Assembly: GCF_000302455.1 (NCBI RefSeq)
Contig: NZ_AMPO01000009.1
Location: forward strand, 3,501-67,500
Length of the DNA: 64,000 nucleotides
Source: Methanobacterium formicicum DSM 3637
GTDB lineage: Archaea; Methanobacteriota; Methanobacteria; Methanobacteriales; Methanobacteriaceae
Reading direction: 5' to 3'
In this document: piece after piece, positions 35,351 through 46,295 of the stretch
Position numbering within the stretch: the first letter of the stretch is position 1
Layout of the letters: each line of letters begins with the position of its first letter
Notes under the pieces: model-generated
Told to the model about the DNA's origin: nothing
Seen by the model: the letters and a program-made list of their open reading frames with translations, nothing else
Databases searched by the model: none
Translations under genes and position numbers: made by a program

Positions 35351-36934
35351 ATGAGTACAGATATGGACAAGCATTCATCTGAGGTGGAAAAAATTCCTCA
35401 AAAAAGAATGGAAACCTACGGAGTTATTGGTGTGTGTGGCGTTGTGGGTAACCTGGCTGCCAGAGTCCTTATGGATCATGGTCATCATGTAATATGCACT
35501 GACATTCATAGTTCCAATAATTGCCCATTCCTTTATACTTTAAATGATTATAACACCCAAATTTACCTGAATGAACATCCAGAAGCGTTTTTTAAGTCAT
35601 CAGATTATATAATACCACCACCCAGCCTCAAAAAAACTTCGAAATTGTTCCACAGGATAGAAGACAGCTCGGCTCAGCTTATGGAAGTGGAGGATCTCCT
35701 GAAACAGATTACCCCAAATAAACCAGTTATCTGCATCACTGGAACCAACGGTAAAACTACCACCACCACCCTCCTGAAGCATTTCTGTTATAATGCCGGA
35801 TTAAAACCAACAGAACATGGTTTCATGACTCTTCAGGGGAATATTGAGTACATCCCACCATTACAATGCAGATTGGCTGGAGATATTGCAGTGGTGGAAA
35901 CTGGTACTGAAGGGAATACAGGGGATTTGAAGTTCATAATGGACAGATGCCATCCTTCCTGCGGGGTTATAACCAACATAAACCCGGATCACCTGAACAA
36001 CGGACATGACTTCATGCATTACAGTCTTATTAAGGGGGAACTCTTAGAAGAGCTTAAGGGCAAAACTGTAGTGGTTAATGGAGATGATCCTACCATTATG
36101 GCACTTATCTCCAAGATGGATTATCAGGGGAAATTGGTAACTTTTGGAGTTGAACACGAAGTTCAGGGCGAAAGTAAGAAGGAATGCTGGTGTGGGGAAG
36201 AAGTCATACTGCACGAAACAGTTTCAGGAGTAGGATACTATGAGTGCCAGTGTGGTTTAAAACGTACTATTCCAGATTATCTGGCCACAAATATCCGTGG
36301 TAACAGTTTTATTCTGCAAACCCATGATAAGAAGATTGAAATGGAAATGGGGATCACTGGACTGCACAATGTTTACAATGCCCTGGGAGCTATTGCAGTG
36401 GGCCATGAATTGTTGAAAATGCCCCTTGAAGACATTAAAAAATATCTCATAACATTTAAAGGGGTTCCGGGACGTTTAGAATACATTTATGAAAGTGAAA
36501 ATCTGGATTTAATTGTTGATTATGGGCACAATCCCTCTGGAGTGGAAACAGTACTCAGAGAGCTCCATAAAACTTATGATAAACTAGCAGTAGTCATAAC
36601 CATATCATCAGAATCAGGAAAGACTGGGGATACGGATATTATCATGCGAGCAATGTCCAACGCCGATTTTATTATACCTGCCTCTTATTACTCCCGACTG
36701 GCTTCAGAAAAATATATTTCATCTGAAAAGATCATAACACCCTCTGTAGAACCTGAAAAATTCCGTGAGGGAACCCTGGGAGCCACCAGAGAACAAGTGA
36801 TAGAAGGCTTTAAAAAAGGATTAGAATGTGATGCAGATGCCGTGGTATGTATGGGTGAAGCTGCGGTGAAATACAAGGAAGATATTAAAATTTGGATAAA
36901 TTCAAGGGATAATTTGATAGATTTACAAGATTAA
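35351..36934 (+). CDS. Pseudomurein peptide ligase, MurC-like with zinc-ribbon insertion
   Basis: The 527-residue ligase has a MurC/MurD-like N-terminal Rossmann domain (GVIGVCGVVGNLAARVL), a central ATPase with P-loop GTNGKTTTTT (131-140) and a C-terminal domain with DYGHNPSGV. Between central-domain strands it carries Cys279-x-Cys281 and Cys299-x-Cys301, each followed by Gly, which looks like a zinc ribbon inserted as in MurT. It probably adds an amino acid to the pseudomurein precursor. GGTGTTAAATAA precedes the ATG. Downstream exported proteins start 75 bp later. Confidence 0.85.
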   Translation: MSTDMDKHSSEVEKIPQKRMETYGVIGVCGVVGNLAARVLMDHGHHVICTDIHSSNNCPFLYTLNDYNTQIYLNEHPEAFFKSSDYIIPPPSLKKTSKLFHRIEDSSAQLMEVEDLLKQITPNKPVICITGTNGKTTTTTLLKHFCYNAGLKPTEHGFMTLQGNIEYIPPLQCRLAGDIAVVETGTEGNTGDLKFIMDRCHPSCGVITNINPDHLNNGHDFMHYSLIKGELLEELKGKTVVVNGDDPTIMALISKMDYQGKLVTFGVEHEVQGESKKECWCGEEVILHETVSGVGYYECQCGLKRTIPDYLATNIRGNSFILQTHDKKIEMEMGITGLHNVYNALGAIAVGHELLKMPLEDIKKYLITFKGVPGRLEYIYESENLDLIVDYGHNPSGVETVLRELHKTYDKLAVVITISSESGKTGDTDIIMRAMSNADFIIPASYYSRLASEKYISSEKIITPSVEPEKFREGTLGATREQVIEGFKKGLECDADAVVCMGEAAVKYKEDIKIWINSRDNLIDLQD

Positions 36935-37009
36935 AAATATTTACAAAACAAAAAACAAGTTTACGAGATAATAGGAATTTATAATGAGTTAATTAGCAGG
37001 TGAAAAAAT

Positions 37010-37444
37010 ATGTTCATAAAGGTAAGAAGAGATACCCTGATTATTTTAATGTTGGCATTTATTCTTATCACATCTGGAAGAGTGATGTCATACATGTCTT
37101 ATGCTTCATCTAATGGAACTGATCAGGGAGTTGCAATATCAGGAGTTATAGTTAAAGGAAACGATATTGTGCCCACTGAATCCATAAGAACCAACATTGC
37201 CAATGTGGGTTTTAGAACTGGGAGTTATATTCAGGGGGATACTCTCATAACCAGTAAACGAAAGGTGCCCATGAATGAAGCCCTGGAAAATGCACGTCAG
37301 GCAGCGATGCTTTCCACCATTCCAGGAACGACACTAACACCAATCAAAGCTGCGGATGTGCAACTGGACAAAAGTACAGGTATATTAACCGTTAACGTCA
37401 TTGAAGACTTTTCTACAGTGCAAGTAAACGGAACTTCTAGGTGA
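37010..37444 (+). CDS. Exported small protein, POTRA-like
   Basis: A 144-residue protein with one N-terminal hydrophobic segment (residues 8-24), probably an uncleaved anchor or signal peptide, and an extracytoplasmic domain. The stretch VKGNDIVPTESIRTNIANVGF resembles a POTRA repeat, but the resemblance is by eye only. AGGTGA precedes the ATG, and its stop codon is part of the ribosome binding site of the next gene. Placement after the pseudomurein ligases suggests a role at the cell wall. Confidence 0.6.
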   Translation: MFIKVRRDTLIILMLAFILITSGRVMSYMSYASSNGTDQGVAISGVIVKGNDIVPTESIRTNIANVGFRTGSYIQGDTLITSKRKVPMNEALENARQAAMLSTIPGTTLTPIKAADVQLDKSTGILTVNVIEDFSTVQVNGTSR

Positions 37445-37451
37445 AGTAAAG

Positions 37452-38723
37452 ATGATTGATAAACGTTTGAAAACAATTCTGGTATTCCTGGTGACCATAG
37501 CATTGTTGGTTAACACCTCCGCTGCCACTTGTAACATAGTGGTCATCACCGACCCCACTGGAACCGATCCCAATGGAGCTGCAGCAGGCAGTATGTCCTT
37601 TGCAGATAACATGTTCCAGTCCACCTTCATTTTATCCAAGGAAAAGCATTTCTCAGTTCTCTCAGGGGGAGAAGGTAATTCAACTGAGAGACTAAGAGCA
37701 ATCACCAGTACATTAACCTCACTGGAAAATGGTGCTTCACCCAGCACTGCTGCAAATGCAGCCAATAGTTACTCAGGAATCAGGGTAATGGTAGGAACTG
37801 CTACCCAGGGAGCAGCAGTGGGAGGATCCTATGATGTTTATGTGGTGACTGTGGCTAATGACGGCACTATCACAGTTACACCTCATGCCTCAGACGGAGT
37901 TGCAGTACTTCCAGCTGGAACAAAGGGTGCTATAATACACTTGCGTAACACTGAAGGAAACCCCCTTTACGGAACAGCAGAAGCTGTACGTCAGCAAACC
38001 GCAATTAACATTGGTAAAATGATTCGTGATGGTTATCCGGCCACCAAAATCTTGGGCTCAGCAATGGCAGAAGTAGCACAGGATGCTGGTGAAAAGTATG
38101 GGGGAGGAGGAAATAACCTGGTATCTTCCATATCCACTGGAGACATGTTCACTCCAGCCAAATTGAACACAACCGGTTACCCTATGGACGAAGCATATTC
38201 CAAAGAATGTCCCACCTGTGGGTGGAGTATTGGATTCCCTGCAGCAGATAACTATCAGACCTGTCCCTATGATGGCACTGCACTGAAAACAGTTTCTGCT
38301 ACAGATGCATTAAGTGATAAGATAACTGTCACCAGCAACACTACCTCAGTTTCAACTTACGGAACTGATGCAGCAGGAATCAGTGAAACCACACAGGAGC
38401 TTGTACAGTATTCAGTTAAGAAAAATGGTTTTAACAGTGCCACAATAGCCAGCACTATAAATAAAGCCATAGACAATGGTAACCTGGTTGGTGTAAACTA
38501 CATAGAACCTAAGGATATAAACATCGTGGAAAGCACCCGTTCTGTGGGAGTTTATTATAAGCCCCTTCCAGATGGCCGAACTTCCCCACCATGGAATCTA
38601 CCTATAAGCACATCACTACTGGATATTGTCGGGAGTATACAGACTGCAATTGGATTGATACTGATAATCCTGGTATTATTCCGCAGCACATTAATCAGTT
38701 CTTTCCTTAAAAAAAGGCGGTAA
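37452..38723 (+). CDS. Exported protein with zinc-ribbon-like motif and C-terminal membrane anchor
   Basis: The 423-residue protein has a signal peptide (to about Ala25, NTSAATC), a long Ser/Thr/Gly/Ala-rich extracytoplasmic region and a single transmembrane helix near residues 390-412 followed by KKRR, so its bulk faces outside. A CPTC...CPYD pair near residues 255-275 looks like a zinc ribbon, unusual for an extracellular domain. I do not recognise the family; homologues seem restricted to Methanobacteriales by recollection. It overlaps functionally with the preceding gene through coupled translation. A cell-wall assembly or anchoring role is inference. Confidence 0.6.
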   Translation: MIDKRLKTILVFLVTIALLVNTSAATCNIVVITDPTGTDPNGAAAGSMSFADNMFQSTFILSKEKHFSVLSGGEGNSTERLRAITSTLTSLENGASPSTAANAANSYSGIRVMVGTATQGAAVGGSYDVYVVTVANDGTITVTPHASDGVAVLPAGTKGAIIHLRNTEGNPLYGTAEAVRQQTAINIGKMIRDGYPATKILGSAMAEVAQDAGEKYGGGGNNLVSSISTGDMFTPAKLNTTGYPMDEAYSKECPTCGWSIGFPAADNYQTCPYDGTALKTVSATDALSDKITVTSNTTSVSTYGTDAAGISETTQELVQYSVKKNGFNSATIASTINKAIDNGNLVGVNYIEPKDINIVESTRSVGVYYKPLPDGRTSPPWNLPISTSLLDIVGSIQTAIGLILIILVLFRSTLISSFLKKRR

Positions 38724-38726
38724 ACC

Positions 38727-39104
38727 ATGACTTTGATACTAATTCGTGCTGAAAACCAGACTAAAATTCTTAACAGCCTGGCAGATATTGAAAGACATGC
38801 AGGACTCAAGATCAATGGGACCCCTAGAATTATGGAAAATAGCATGGCGGATAAATATGCACAGAGCATATTAAATGCTAAATTAAGGTCTAGATCTAAA
38901 ATTGCGGTTGTAGTATCAGTTCAGGAAGATGCAACTCGCAGTATTCTCCAGATAAAAAAAATACACCCCCCAGCGCATATACTGGTTATAAGCAAAGAGT
39001 ATACTCAATGGGAAAAGATAAAAAAGATTTTCAATACCCTTCCCCCACTTAAAGGGTATTATTCTGCTAAAAACCCAAATCTGAAAAAACCGAGGAAAAA
39101 ATAA
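38727..39104 (+). CDS. Conserved methanogen protein, DUF356-like
   Basis: The 125-residue protein opens MTLILIRAENQTKILNSLADIERHAGLKI and contains HPPAHILVISKEY, features I associate with the DUF356 family of methanogens. It is small, basic at the C-terminus (KKPRKK) and has no membrane segment. Function unknown. It begins three bases after the preceding stop, with GGTAAACC as ribosome binding site, so it belongs to the cell-wall-linked operon. Confidence 0.6.
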   Translation: MTLILIRAENQTKILNSLADIERHAGLKINGTPRIMENSMADKYAQSILNAKLRSRSKIAVVVSVQEDATRSILQIKKIHPPAHILVISKEYTQWEKIKKIFNTLPPLKGYYSAKNPNLKKPRKK

Positions 39105-39207
39105 AAACAACTAGAAAAGTATCTATTTTAAAATACAACCAAAATAAAAGAATAGTTAAGGTAAAAAAGTTAAAACTACCTTAACTTAATAACCTTTTTA
39201 TAACTTC

Positions 39208-39684
39208 TTAACCCTTTTTAATTCTTGCAATATCACCTATAGTGGCTTTTTGCATATGGGCACCACGTAAATCATCCATTTGTGCCTGGTCTGTTTTTTC
39301 AAGTAGAGTTACCTTCAAGCTTCTTTCCAGTTTCCGTGCTAACTTCAGATCAGGAACCATCTTCCCTGATTCCAAACGGTGTATCACTGAAACCTTCTCG
39401 TATATCTTTTCACCCAGATCTTCCCTGGACCAACCCATTTTCTCACGAGCTTTCCGGATTACATTCTGGTAATCCTCAATAACTTCATGTGTTGGTTCCT
39501 GAGATCTAAATGATTGTCTTCTACCTGCAGGTGGCCTGCTACCAGGACCTCTCTGAGGTTTTGGGGGTTCTCTTTGTACTTTACCAAATTTTGAACAATC
39601 ATTACATGTTAACATAATAGAATTTTCAATTTTCGTTCTAACTGGCTTTCCAATAACCTTTTTTCCGCATATCTCACATCTCAT
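39208..39684 (-). CDS. Multiprotein bridging factor MBF1-type transcription factor
   Basis: The 158-residue protein has an N-terminal zinc ribbon (CEIC near residue 3 and CNDC near 27), a flexible Pro/Arg-rich linker, and a C-terminal Cro-type helix-turn-helix (GWSREDLGEKIYEKVSVIHRLESGKMVP). This is the archaeal MBF1 layout; archaeal MBF1 is associated with ribosomes and stress. It is divergent from the PAN gene with 161 bp between them. Confidence 0.9.
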   Translation of the reverse strand: MRCEICGKKVIGKPVRTKIENSIMLTCNDCSKFGKVQREPPKPQRGPGSRPPAGRRQSFRSQEPTHEVIEDYQNVIRKAREKMGWSREDLGEKIYEKVSVIHRLESGKMVPDLKLARKLERSLKVTLLEKTDQAQMDDLRGAHMQKATIGDIARIKKG

Positions 39685-39826
39685 GATGATCCCTTTAGTT
39701 TTAATTGGTAATCTTTATAGTTTAATTGGTATATACTTAGAACACCTCAATACTTAAATATTATTAGGGACAATAAACCCAATAAATAATATCAATATAA
39801 GCGGATATTATTCTTCACCAACCTAA

Positions 39827-41078
<1,252 letters not shown>

Positions 41079-41206
41079 GCATCCGTGCCCCTCATTATTT
41101 TTTTATTTTAAATTAAAGTATTTATTGAAGTATTTTCATTAATTGGAAAAAATATTTGATTAAAAAAATATTGAAAATTATTGAGAAAAATAACATACAA
41201 AATCAA

Positions 41207-41262
<56 letters not shown>

Positions 41263-41313
41263 GGCTTATTCTACTTCTACCTCTTTTTTTCATGAATTAG
41301 TTTACTAGAAATT

Positions 41314-42201
41314 TTAATTATCTAATCCATTCTGACACTCATCATGACTTCTAGAAATGACCTCAGCAACAAGAAGCTCAACCTTATTAAACACTAGCTT
41401 CCCATTTAACTCTTCTATTTCTGGCCTCATTACAATCACCACCGGCACTTTCCCCATAATTGCCGCCTGAATTTTGGACATGGTACCCCCACTCTGACCA
41501 CTTTCCTTGGTTAAAACCACTTTTATCTGGAATTCTTCCATGAGAATACCATTAAAACTTGGCGAAAAGGTTCCCTCCATGGCAATAATATTATCATGAG
41601 GTATGCCCAGTTCCAGAGATTTTTTTACAGAATAAACTGTGGGAAGAACCCGGGCAACAACAAATTCTGGGGAAATTACCTCAGTAACGTAATGGATGGT
41701 GTTCACACCTGCTAGATGTAAAACTTTACCATTTGCAAAACTCTTTGAAAAACTTCGTTCCTTTGAAAACTCACTTTTGTTTAAAGATTCATGGTTTAAA
41801 TACTCACTTTGGTCAAGTATTTCCTTGATAATAAGTGCAGCATCCTCAAAGGAATGAACATGATGAATAAGATCGCTATCAGGAAGTGCAGTTTCAGGTC
41901 TTTCAAAACGAATATATGGTACATTCACAGTATTTGAAGCTTTTATCGCATTTTGAGTAGCTGCTGCTGCAAATGGGTGGGTGGCATCAATTAAAAGTTC
42001 AATATCATTATCTTGTATAATATTAGTCAATTTTTCAGAATCAAAAAATCCTTCCAGAACTTTATTTGCCCCGGATTTCTGTGCCAGTTCCACTCCGTGA
42101 GGGGTGGTGGCAGTGGCCAGAACACTGATCCTTTCCTCTTCTGAAAGATCAGAAATGATCTTCCTGGCATCACTGGTTCCTGCCATTACCAACACATTCA
42201 T
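41314..42201 (-). CDS. cbiJ: Cobalt-precorrin-6A reductase
   Basis: CbiJ reduces the macrocycle of precorrin-6A in anaerobic cobalamin synthesis, using NADH or NADPH. The 295-residue protein has the N-terminal MAGTSDARKI nucleotide loop, the conserved DATHPFAAAATQNA segment and the C-terminal TKESGQSGGTMSKIQAA motif. It complements cobQ elsewhere in the window. The start follows AGAGGTTAAAAA; that ribosome binding site is present twice with a 16-bp spacing (CAGGTTAGAGGTT), the upstream one being unused. Confidence 0.88.
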   Translation of the reverse strand: MNVLVMAGTSDARKIISDLSEEERISVLATATTPHGVELAQKSGANKVLEGFFDSEKLTNIIQDNDIELLIDATHPFAAAATQNAIKASNTVNVPYIRFERPETALPDSDLIHHVHSFEDAALIIKEILDQSEYLNHESLNKSEFSKERSFSKSFANGKVLHLAGVNTIHYVTEVISPEFVVARVLPTVYSVKKSLELGIPHDNIIAMEGTFSPSFNGILMEEFQIKVVLTKESGQSGGTMSKIQAAIMGKVPVVIVMRPEIEELNGKLVFNKVELLVAEVISRSHDECQNGLDN

Positions 42202-42314
42202 TTTTTAACCTCTAACCTGTTAAACCTCTAACCTGTCTTTTTACCTAGATTTCTTTAACCCTGATTTTTTATTTGACCTTAATCCTGAACTTTTATTCCT
42301 AGTTTAATGGATTA

Positions 42315-42334
42315 CCCCACTTAGGAATGTGGGG
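42315..42334 (-). terminator. Hairpin after the P-type ATPase gene
   Basis: CCCCAC (42315-42320) and GTGGGG (42329-42334) form a perfect 6-bp GC stem with an 8-base loop just after the ATPase stop on the minus strand. There is no clear T run after it, so it may be an RNA stability element rather than a terminator. Confidence 0.4.
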
Positions 42335-42341
42335 GAAGAGT

Positions 42342-44867
42342 TCATTTTATGAACTTTCCAACCAGCCAGTCACTGATGAATATAGTACAGGCAACCAGTA
42401 GGATTACAACCCAATCAAACGCACCAAGGGCCGTGGTACGGAAGACTCCTTGCAGGAACGGTAGATATATTACTCCTAATTGCAGCAGGAATGATGCTCC
42501 AATTGCTATGAAGAAGAATTTGTTGGTGAATCCTCCATCAGACCGGCAGTTGAACACGTTGAATATCTGGTACATTACAAAGACGGTGAAAGCCATGGTC
42601 ATGGCCTTGGTTAAGTCTGTGCCACCGGATAACAGGTAATAATACAGTGCCAGTGTACCAACTGTCATGACCACCCCGGCCACTGCTATTTTAATGAGGT
42701 TTCTCCGGGGAATGATCTCTTCCTTGAGGGGTGGGCGTTCCATAACACCCTTTTCTGGTGGTTCAACACCCAGAGATTGGGCAGGAGGTCCATCCATTAT
42801 TATGTTTATCCATAAAACCTGTATGGGGTTAAAGGGGATTGGTAATCCCATTACAGAGGCTGACGTAATGGTGAGTATGGCTCCGATGTTAGTGGAAAGC
42901 TGGAACCGGACAAAACGACGGATGTTGTCGAATATGGTTCTTCCTTCACCCACTGCTTTGACTATGGTGGCGAAGTTATCATCCTGAAGGAGCATGTCCG
43001 CAGATTCCTTGGCAACATCGGTACCACTTCCCATGGCCACACCAATAGCTGCTTTTTTAAGGGCAGGAGCATCGTTTACCCCATCTCCAGTCATGGATGC
43101 AACATGTCCCTTCTTTTTAAGGGTTTCAACAATTCTAACCTTCTGTTCAGGGAACACGCGGGCGTATACACTGACATCATCCACCATATTTTCAAATTCC
43201 TGGTCACTGAGTTTGTCCAGGTCACTGCCGGTGAGTGCAACGATTTCACCTTCAGCAATACCTATTTCCCTTGCTATGGCTACTGCAGTATCCTTATGGT
43301 CCCCAGTGATCATCACTACCCTTATACCTGCCTTTTTAGCCTGGGCAATGGCTTGTCTAGCTTCTTCCCTTGGTGGGTCCATCATACCCACTAGACCCGC
43401 AAAGATAAGGTCTTTTTCCAGTTCCTCCTTATCTTCCAGGTTTTCCTCAGGGCCCAGTTTGCGGTAGGCAAATCCAAGAACACGAAGTGCGCTTCCAGTC
43501 ATTTCTTGAAGGTCTTTCATTGCATTTTCAGTGTCTTCTGGTTTGATGGAGCATACTCCATCTTCACCATCAATTTGGGAACATTTCTGGAGTAAAACCT
43601 CGGGGGCTCCTTTTATCAGGATGTACCTATCCGGGCCTATCTGATTGACAGTGGTCATCCTTTTACGGGTACTGTCTAATGGTATTTCCAGTAATCTTGG
43701 ATTTTTTTCCTCCATTTCCTTCCGGTTGTAACCATTCTCATTAGCATAAAGTAAGAGTGATGCATCGGTGGGATCTCCCAGTAATTTACCATCATCAGTC
43801 TGAGTGGCATTGTTACAGAGTGCAGCTATGGTGTAAACCATTTCAGGGTCAGTTACTCTGGCATCCCGGACTGTCATCTGGTTCAGGGTTAGTGTTCCGG
43901 TTTTATCAGTACATATAACGTTACAGGACCCTAAAGTTTCCACTGCCAGGAGTTTGCGGACTATGGCATTGCTTTTAGCCATTCTTTGCATTCCCAGGGC
44001 CAGTGTAAGGGTTAAGATTGCAGGGAGTCCTTCAGGAACAGCAGCCACTGCCAGGGAAACCGAGGTCATGAATGTTTCCACCAGGGGTGTTCCCTGGAAA
44101 TACTCAAGTGCGAAAACAATTGAACAGACCACGACAGCCAGTAATCCTAAAGTCTTACCGAGACTGGCTATTTTTTGCTGTAAGGGTGTTTCTTCTTCTT
44201 CTCCCTGGATCATCTCCGCGATTTTACCGATCTCGGTGTCCATACCAGTTTCCACCACAACACCCCTACCACGGCCAGATGCAACATCAGTTTCCATGAA
44301 GGCCATGTTTTCTGAGCCGTGTTCATCACTAGATATGGTGTTGGGGTGTTTTTCAACTGGTAATGATTCTCCAGTCATGGCTGATTCATCTATCAAAAGG
44401 TCGTAGCTTTCAACTATCCTGAGATCAGCCGGTACATTATCTCCTTCCTCTAAAAGAACAATATCCCCCAGGGTGAGTTCTCCTGCAGGTACTTTCTGCT
44501 CCTGACCATCCCTCAAAACCACCGCTTCAGCAGATATGAGTCCTTTGAGCTTCTCCATTGCCTTCTCAGCACGGTATTCCTGGATGAATCCAACCACTGC
44601 GTTTATAATAACCACAATGAGTATTACAATTGCATCGAGGGTGTCTCCCACGAAATATGCTGCAACTGCGGCAATGAGCAGGATCAGGATGAGTATGTCT
44701 TTGAACTGTCCAAAGAAGATAGTGATTGGTCCGGCCTTCTTCTCCTCAACCAGTTCGTTTTTACCATGTTCTGATAATCTTTTTTGAGCCTCAGAACTAT
44801 TTAACCCATTAATACTTGAATTGAGGGTTTTTAAAGTTTCATCTACGCTTAATTTTTTCCATTTCAT
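42342..44867 (-). CDS. P-type calcium-translocating ATPase, PMCA/PacL type
   Basis: The 841-residue protein is a complete P-type ATPase: N-terminal cation ATPase domain, actuator TGES, transmembrane PEGLPA ion site, phosphorylation motif DKTGTLT, TGD and the hinge GDGVNDAPAL, then a C-terminal helical domain. PEGLPA and the C-terminal NxxD pattern (MDGPPAQSLG) suggest Ca2+ or a related divalent cation, although Na+/K+-like relatives exist. It acts in the cytoplasmic membrane, probably exporting calcium. It is transcribed alone. Confidence 0.9.
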   Translation of the reverse strand: MKWKKLSVDETLKTLNSSINGLNSSEAQKRLSEHGKNELVEEKKAGPITIFFGQFKDILILILLIAAVAAYFVGDTLDAIVILIVVIINAVVGFIQEYRAEKAMEKLKGLISAEAVVLRDGQEQKVPAGELTLGDIVLLEEGDNVPADLRIVESYDLLIDESAMTGESLPVEKHPNTISSDEHGSENMAFMETDVASGRGRGVVVETGMDTEIGKIAEMIQGEEEETPLQQKIASLGKTLGLLAVVVCSIVFALEYFQGTPLVETFMTSVSLAVAAVPEGLPAILTLTLALGMQRMAKSNAIVRKLLAVETLGSCNVICTDKTGTLTLNQMTVRDARVTDPEMVYTIAALCNNATQTDDGKLLGDPTDASLLLYANENGYNRKEMEEKNPRLLEIPLDSTRKRMTTVNQIGPDRYILIKGAPEVLLQKCSQIDGEDGVCSIKPEDTENAMKDLQEMTGSALRVLGFAYRKLGPEENLEDKEELEKDLIFAGLVGMMDPPREEARQAIAQAKKAGIRVVMITGDHKDTAVAIAREIGIAEGEIVALTGSDLDKLSDQEFENMVDDVSVYARVFPEQKVRIVETLKKKGHVASMTGDGVNDAPALKKAAIGVAMGSGTDVAKESADMLLQDDNFATIVKAVGEGRTIFDNIRRFVRFQLSTNIGAILTITSASVMGLPIPFNPIQVLWINIIMDGPPAQSLGVEPPEKGVMERPPLKEEIIPRRNLIKIAVAGVVMTVGTLALYYYLLSGGTDLTKAMTMAFTVFVMYQIFNVFNCRSDGGFTNKFFFIAIGASFLLQLGVIYLPFLQGVFRTTALGAFDWVVILLVACTIFISDWLVGKFIK

Positions 44868-45050
44868 GGGAAATGCACCTAAAACATTGAATATGATATT
44901 ATTGGATACGATTTGAAAAATAATATTATTTTTTAAATATTTGTGATTTATGTTTGATGTTTATTTAAAATACCAGAGTAACCTGCATACAGTTAATATT
45001 AGTTCATTTAATTTGCACATCAACTTCTTTATAACTCATTTAATATTTCT

Positions 45051-45449
<399 letters not shown>

Positions 45450-45476
45450 TTTTATCACTCGTAAATGGAGAAATTC

Positions 45477-45920
45477 ATGATAATAAGAGAATTCAAACGT
45501 CCTGACCTTAAAAGAGTCCTGGAAATTGAATTATCCTCCTTTGATGACCCCTATCCATCCAATGTTCTGGTGGATCTTTATAACTTGGGAGCGGGTTTTC
45601 TGGTAGCCCAAGAAGATAATATTGTGGTGGGGTATATTATATTTTGGATCAGGTTTGAGGATGAAGGCCATATCATTTCCCTGGCCGTGGATCAAAAATA
45701 TTATAGAAAGAAAATTGGATCACAACTGGTGGAAACAGCACTTGAAATCTTCAAAAGATATAATGTGAATAGCATTCGCCTGGAAGTACGGAAAGAAAAT
45801 CGTGAAGCCCGTAAATTCTATCAAAAACTAGGTTTTGTGGAAAAAGCCCATCTAGTAAAATATTATGAAGATGGGGAAGACGCCGTGGTTATGGGCAAAT
45901 TATTGGAAGACTTTGATTAA
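45477..45920 (+). CDS. GNAT N-acetyltransferase, RimI-like
   Basis: A 147-residue single-domain GNAT protein. Motif A is DQKYYRKKIGSQLVETAL and the C-terminal RLEVRKENREARKFYQKLGF is the usual RimI/Ard1 pattern, so protein N-terminal acetylation is likely. GGAG six bases before the ATG at 45477 supports this start over an ATG four codons upstream. It is divergent from the UPF0146 gene. Confidence 0.8.
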   Translation: MIIREFKRPDLKRVLEIELSSFDDPYPSNVLVDLYNLGAGFLVAQEDNIVVGYIIFWIRFEDEGHIISLAVDQKYYRKKIGSQLVETALEIFKRYNVNSIRLEVRKENREARKFYQKLGFVEKAHLVKYYEDGEDAVVMGKLLEDFD

Positions 45921-46295
45921 TCACCGGAAAAAAGTTCCCCAAACGAAGTACAAAGATAAAAAAAACCCCTGATTCACAGGAATAAAAACATTAATTCACA
46001 ATATATTATCAAGTTTCTAAAGTAGTTCATATTTCATGGAAAATCAATGATAATTTGAATAAATAATCAATTACATATCATAGGTTAGGCAATGATATTT
46101 AGACCTTAGAACCATATCTAAGATCGCGAATTCATAAGGATAAAATAGTTGAACCGACTATTAATTTAAGATAAAAGTTAGGTAAAACAAATTTAGCAGA
46201 TTTTTTAATATTATCCATTTTAGCAAATTGAAGGCCCCAATCAAATTAAATAAAAAAAATTGGTGCCCATAGTAATATTATAACATGGTGATTGA
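45921..46295. other. Promoter region of carAB
   Basis: The 375-bp gap before carA is AT-rich with no open frame. GGTGATTGA directly before the carA ATG is its ribosome binding site. I see no clear attenuator or operator. Confidence 0.5.

Noticed and set aside
42342..44867. Reading the P-type ATPase as a proton or Na+/K+ pump
   Set aside because: The PEGLPA motif and overall layout fit calcium-type pumps better, although ion specificity is not proven.
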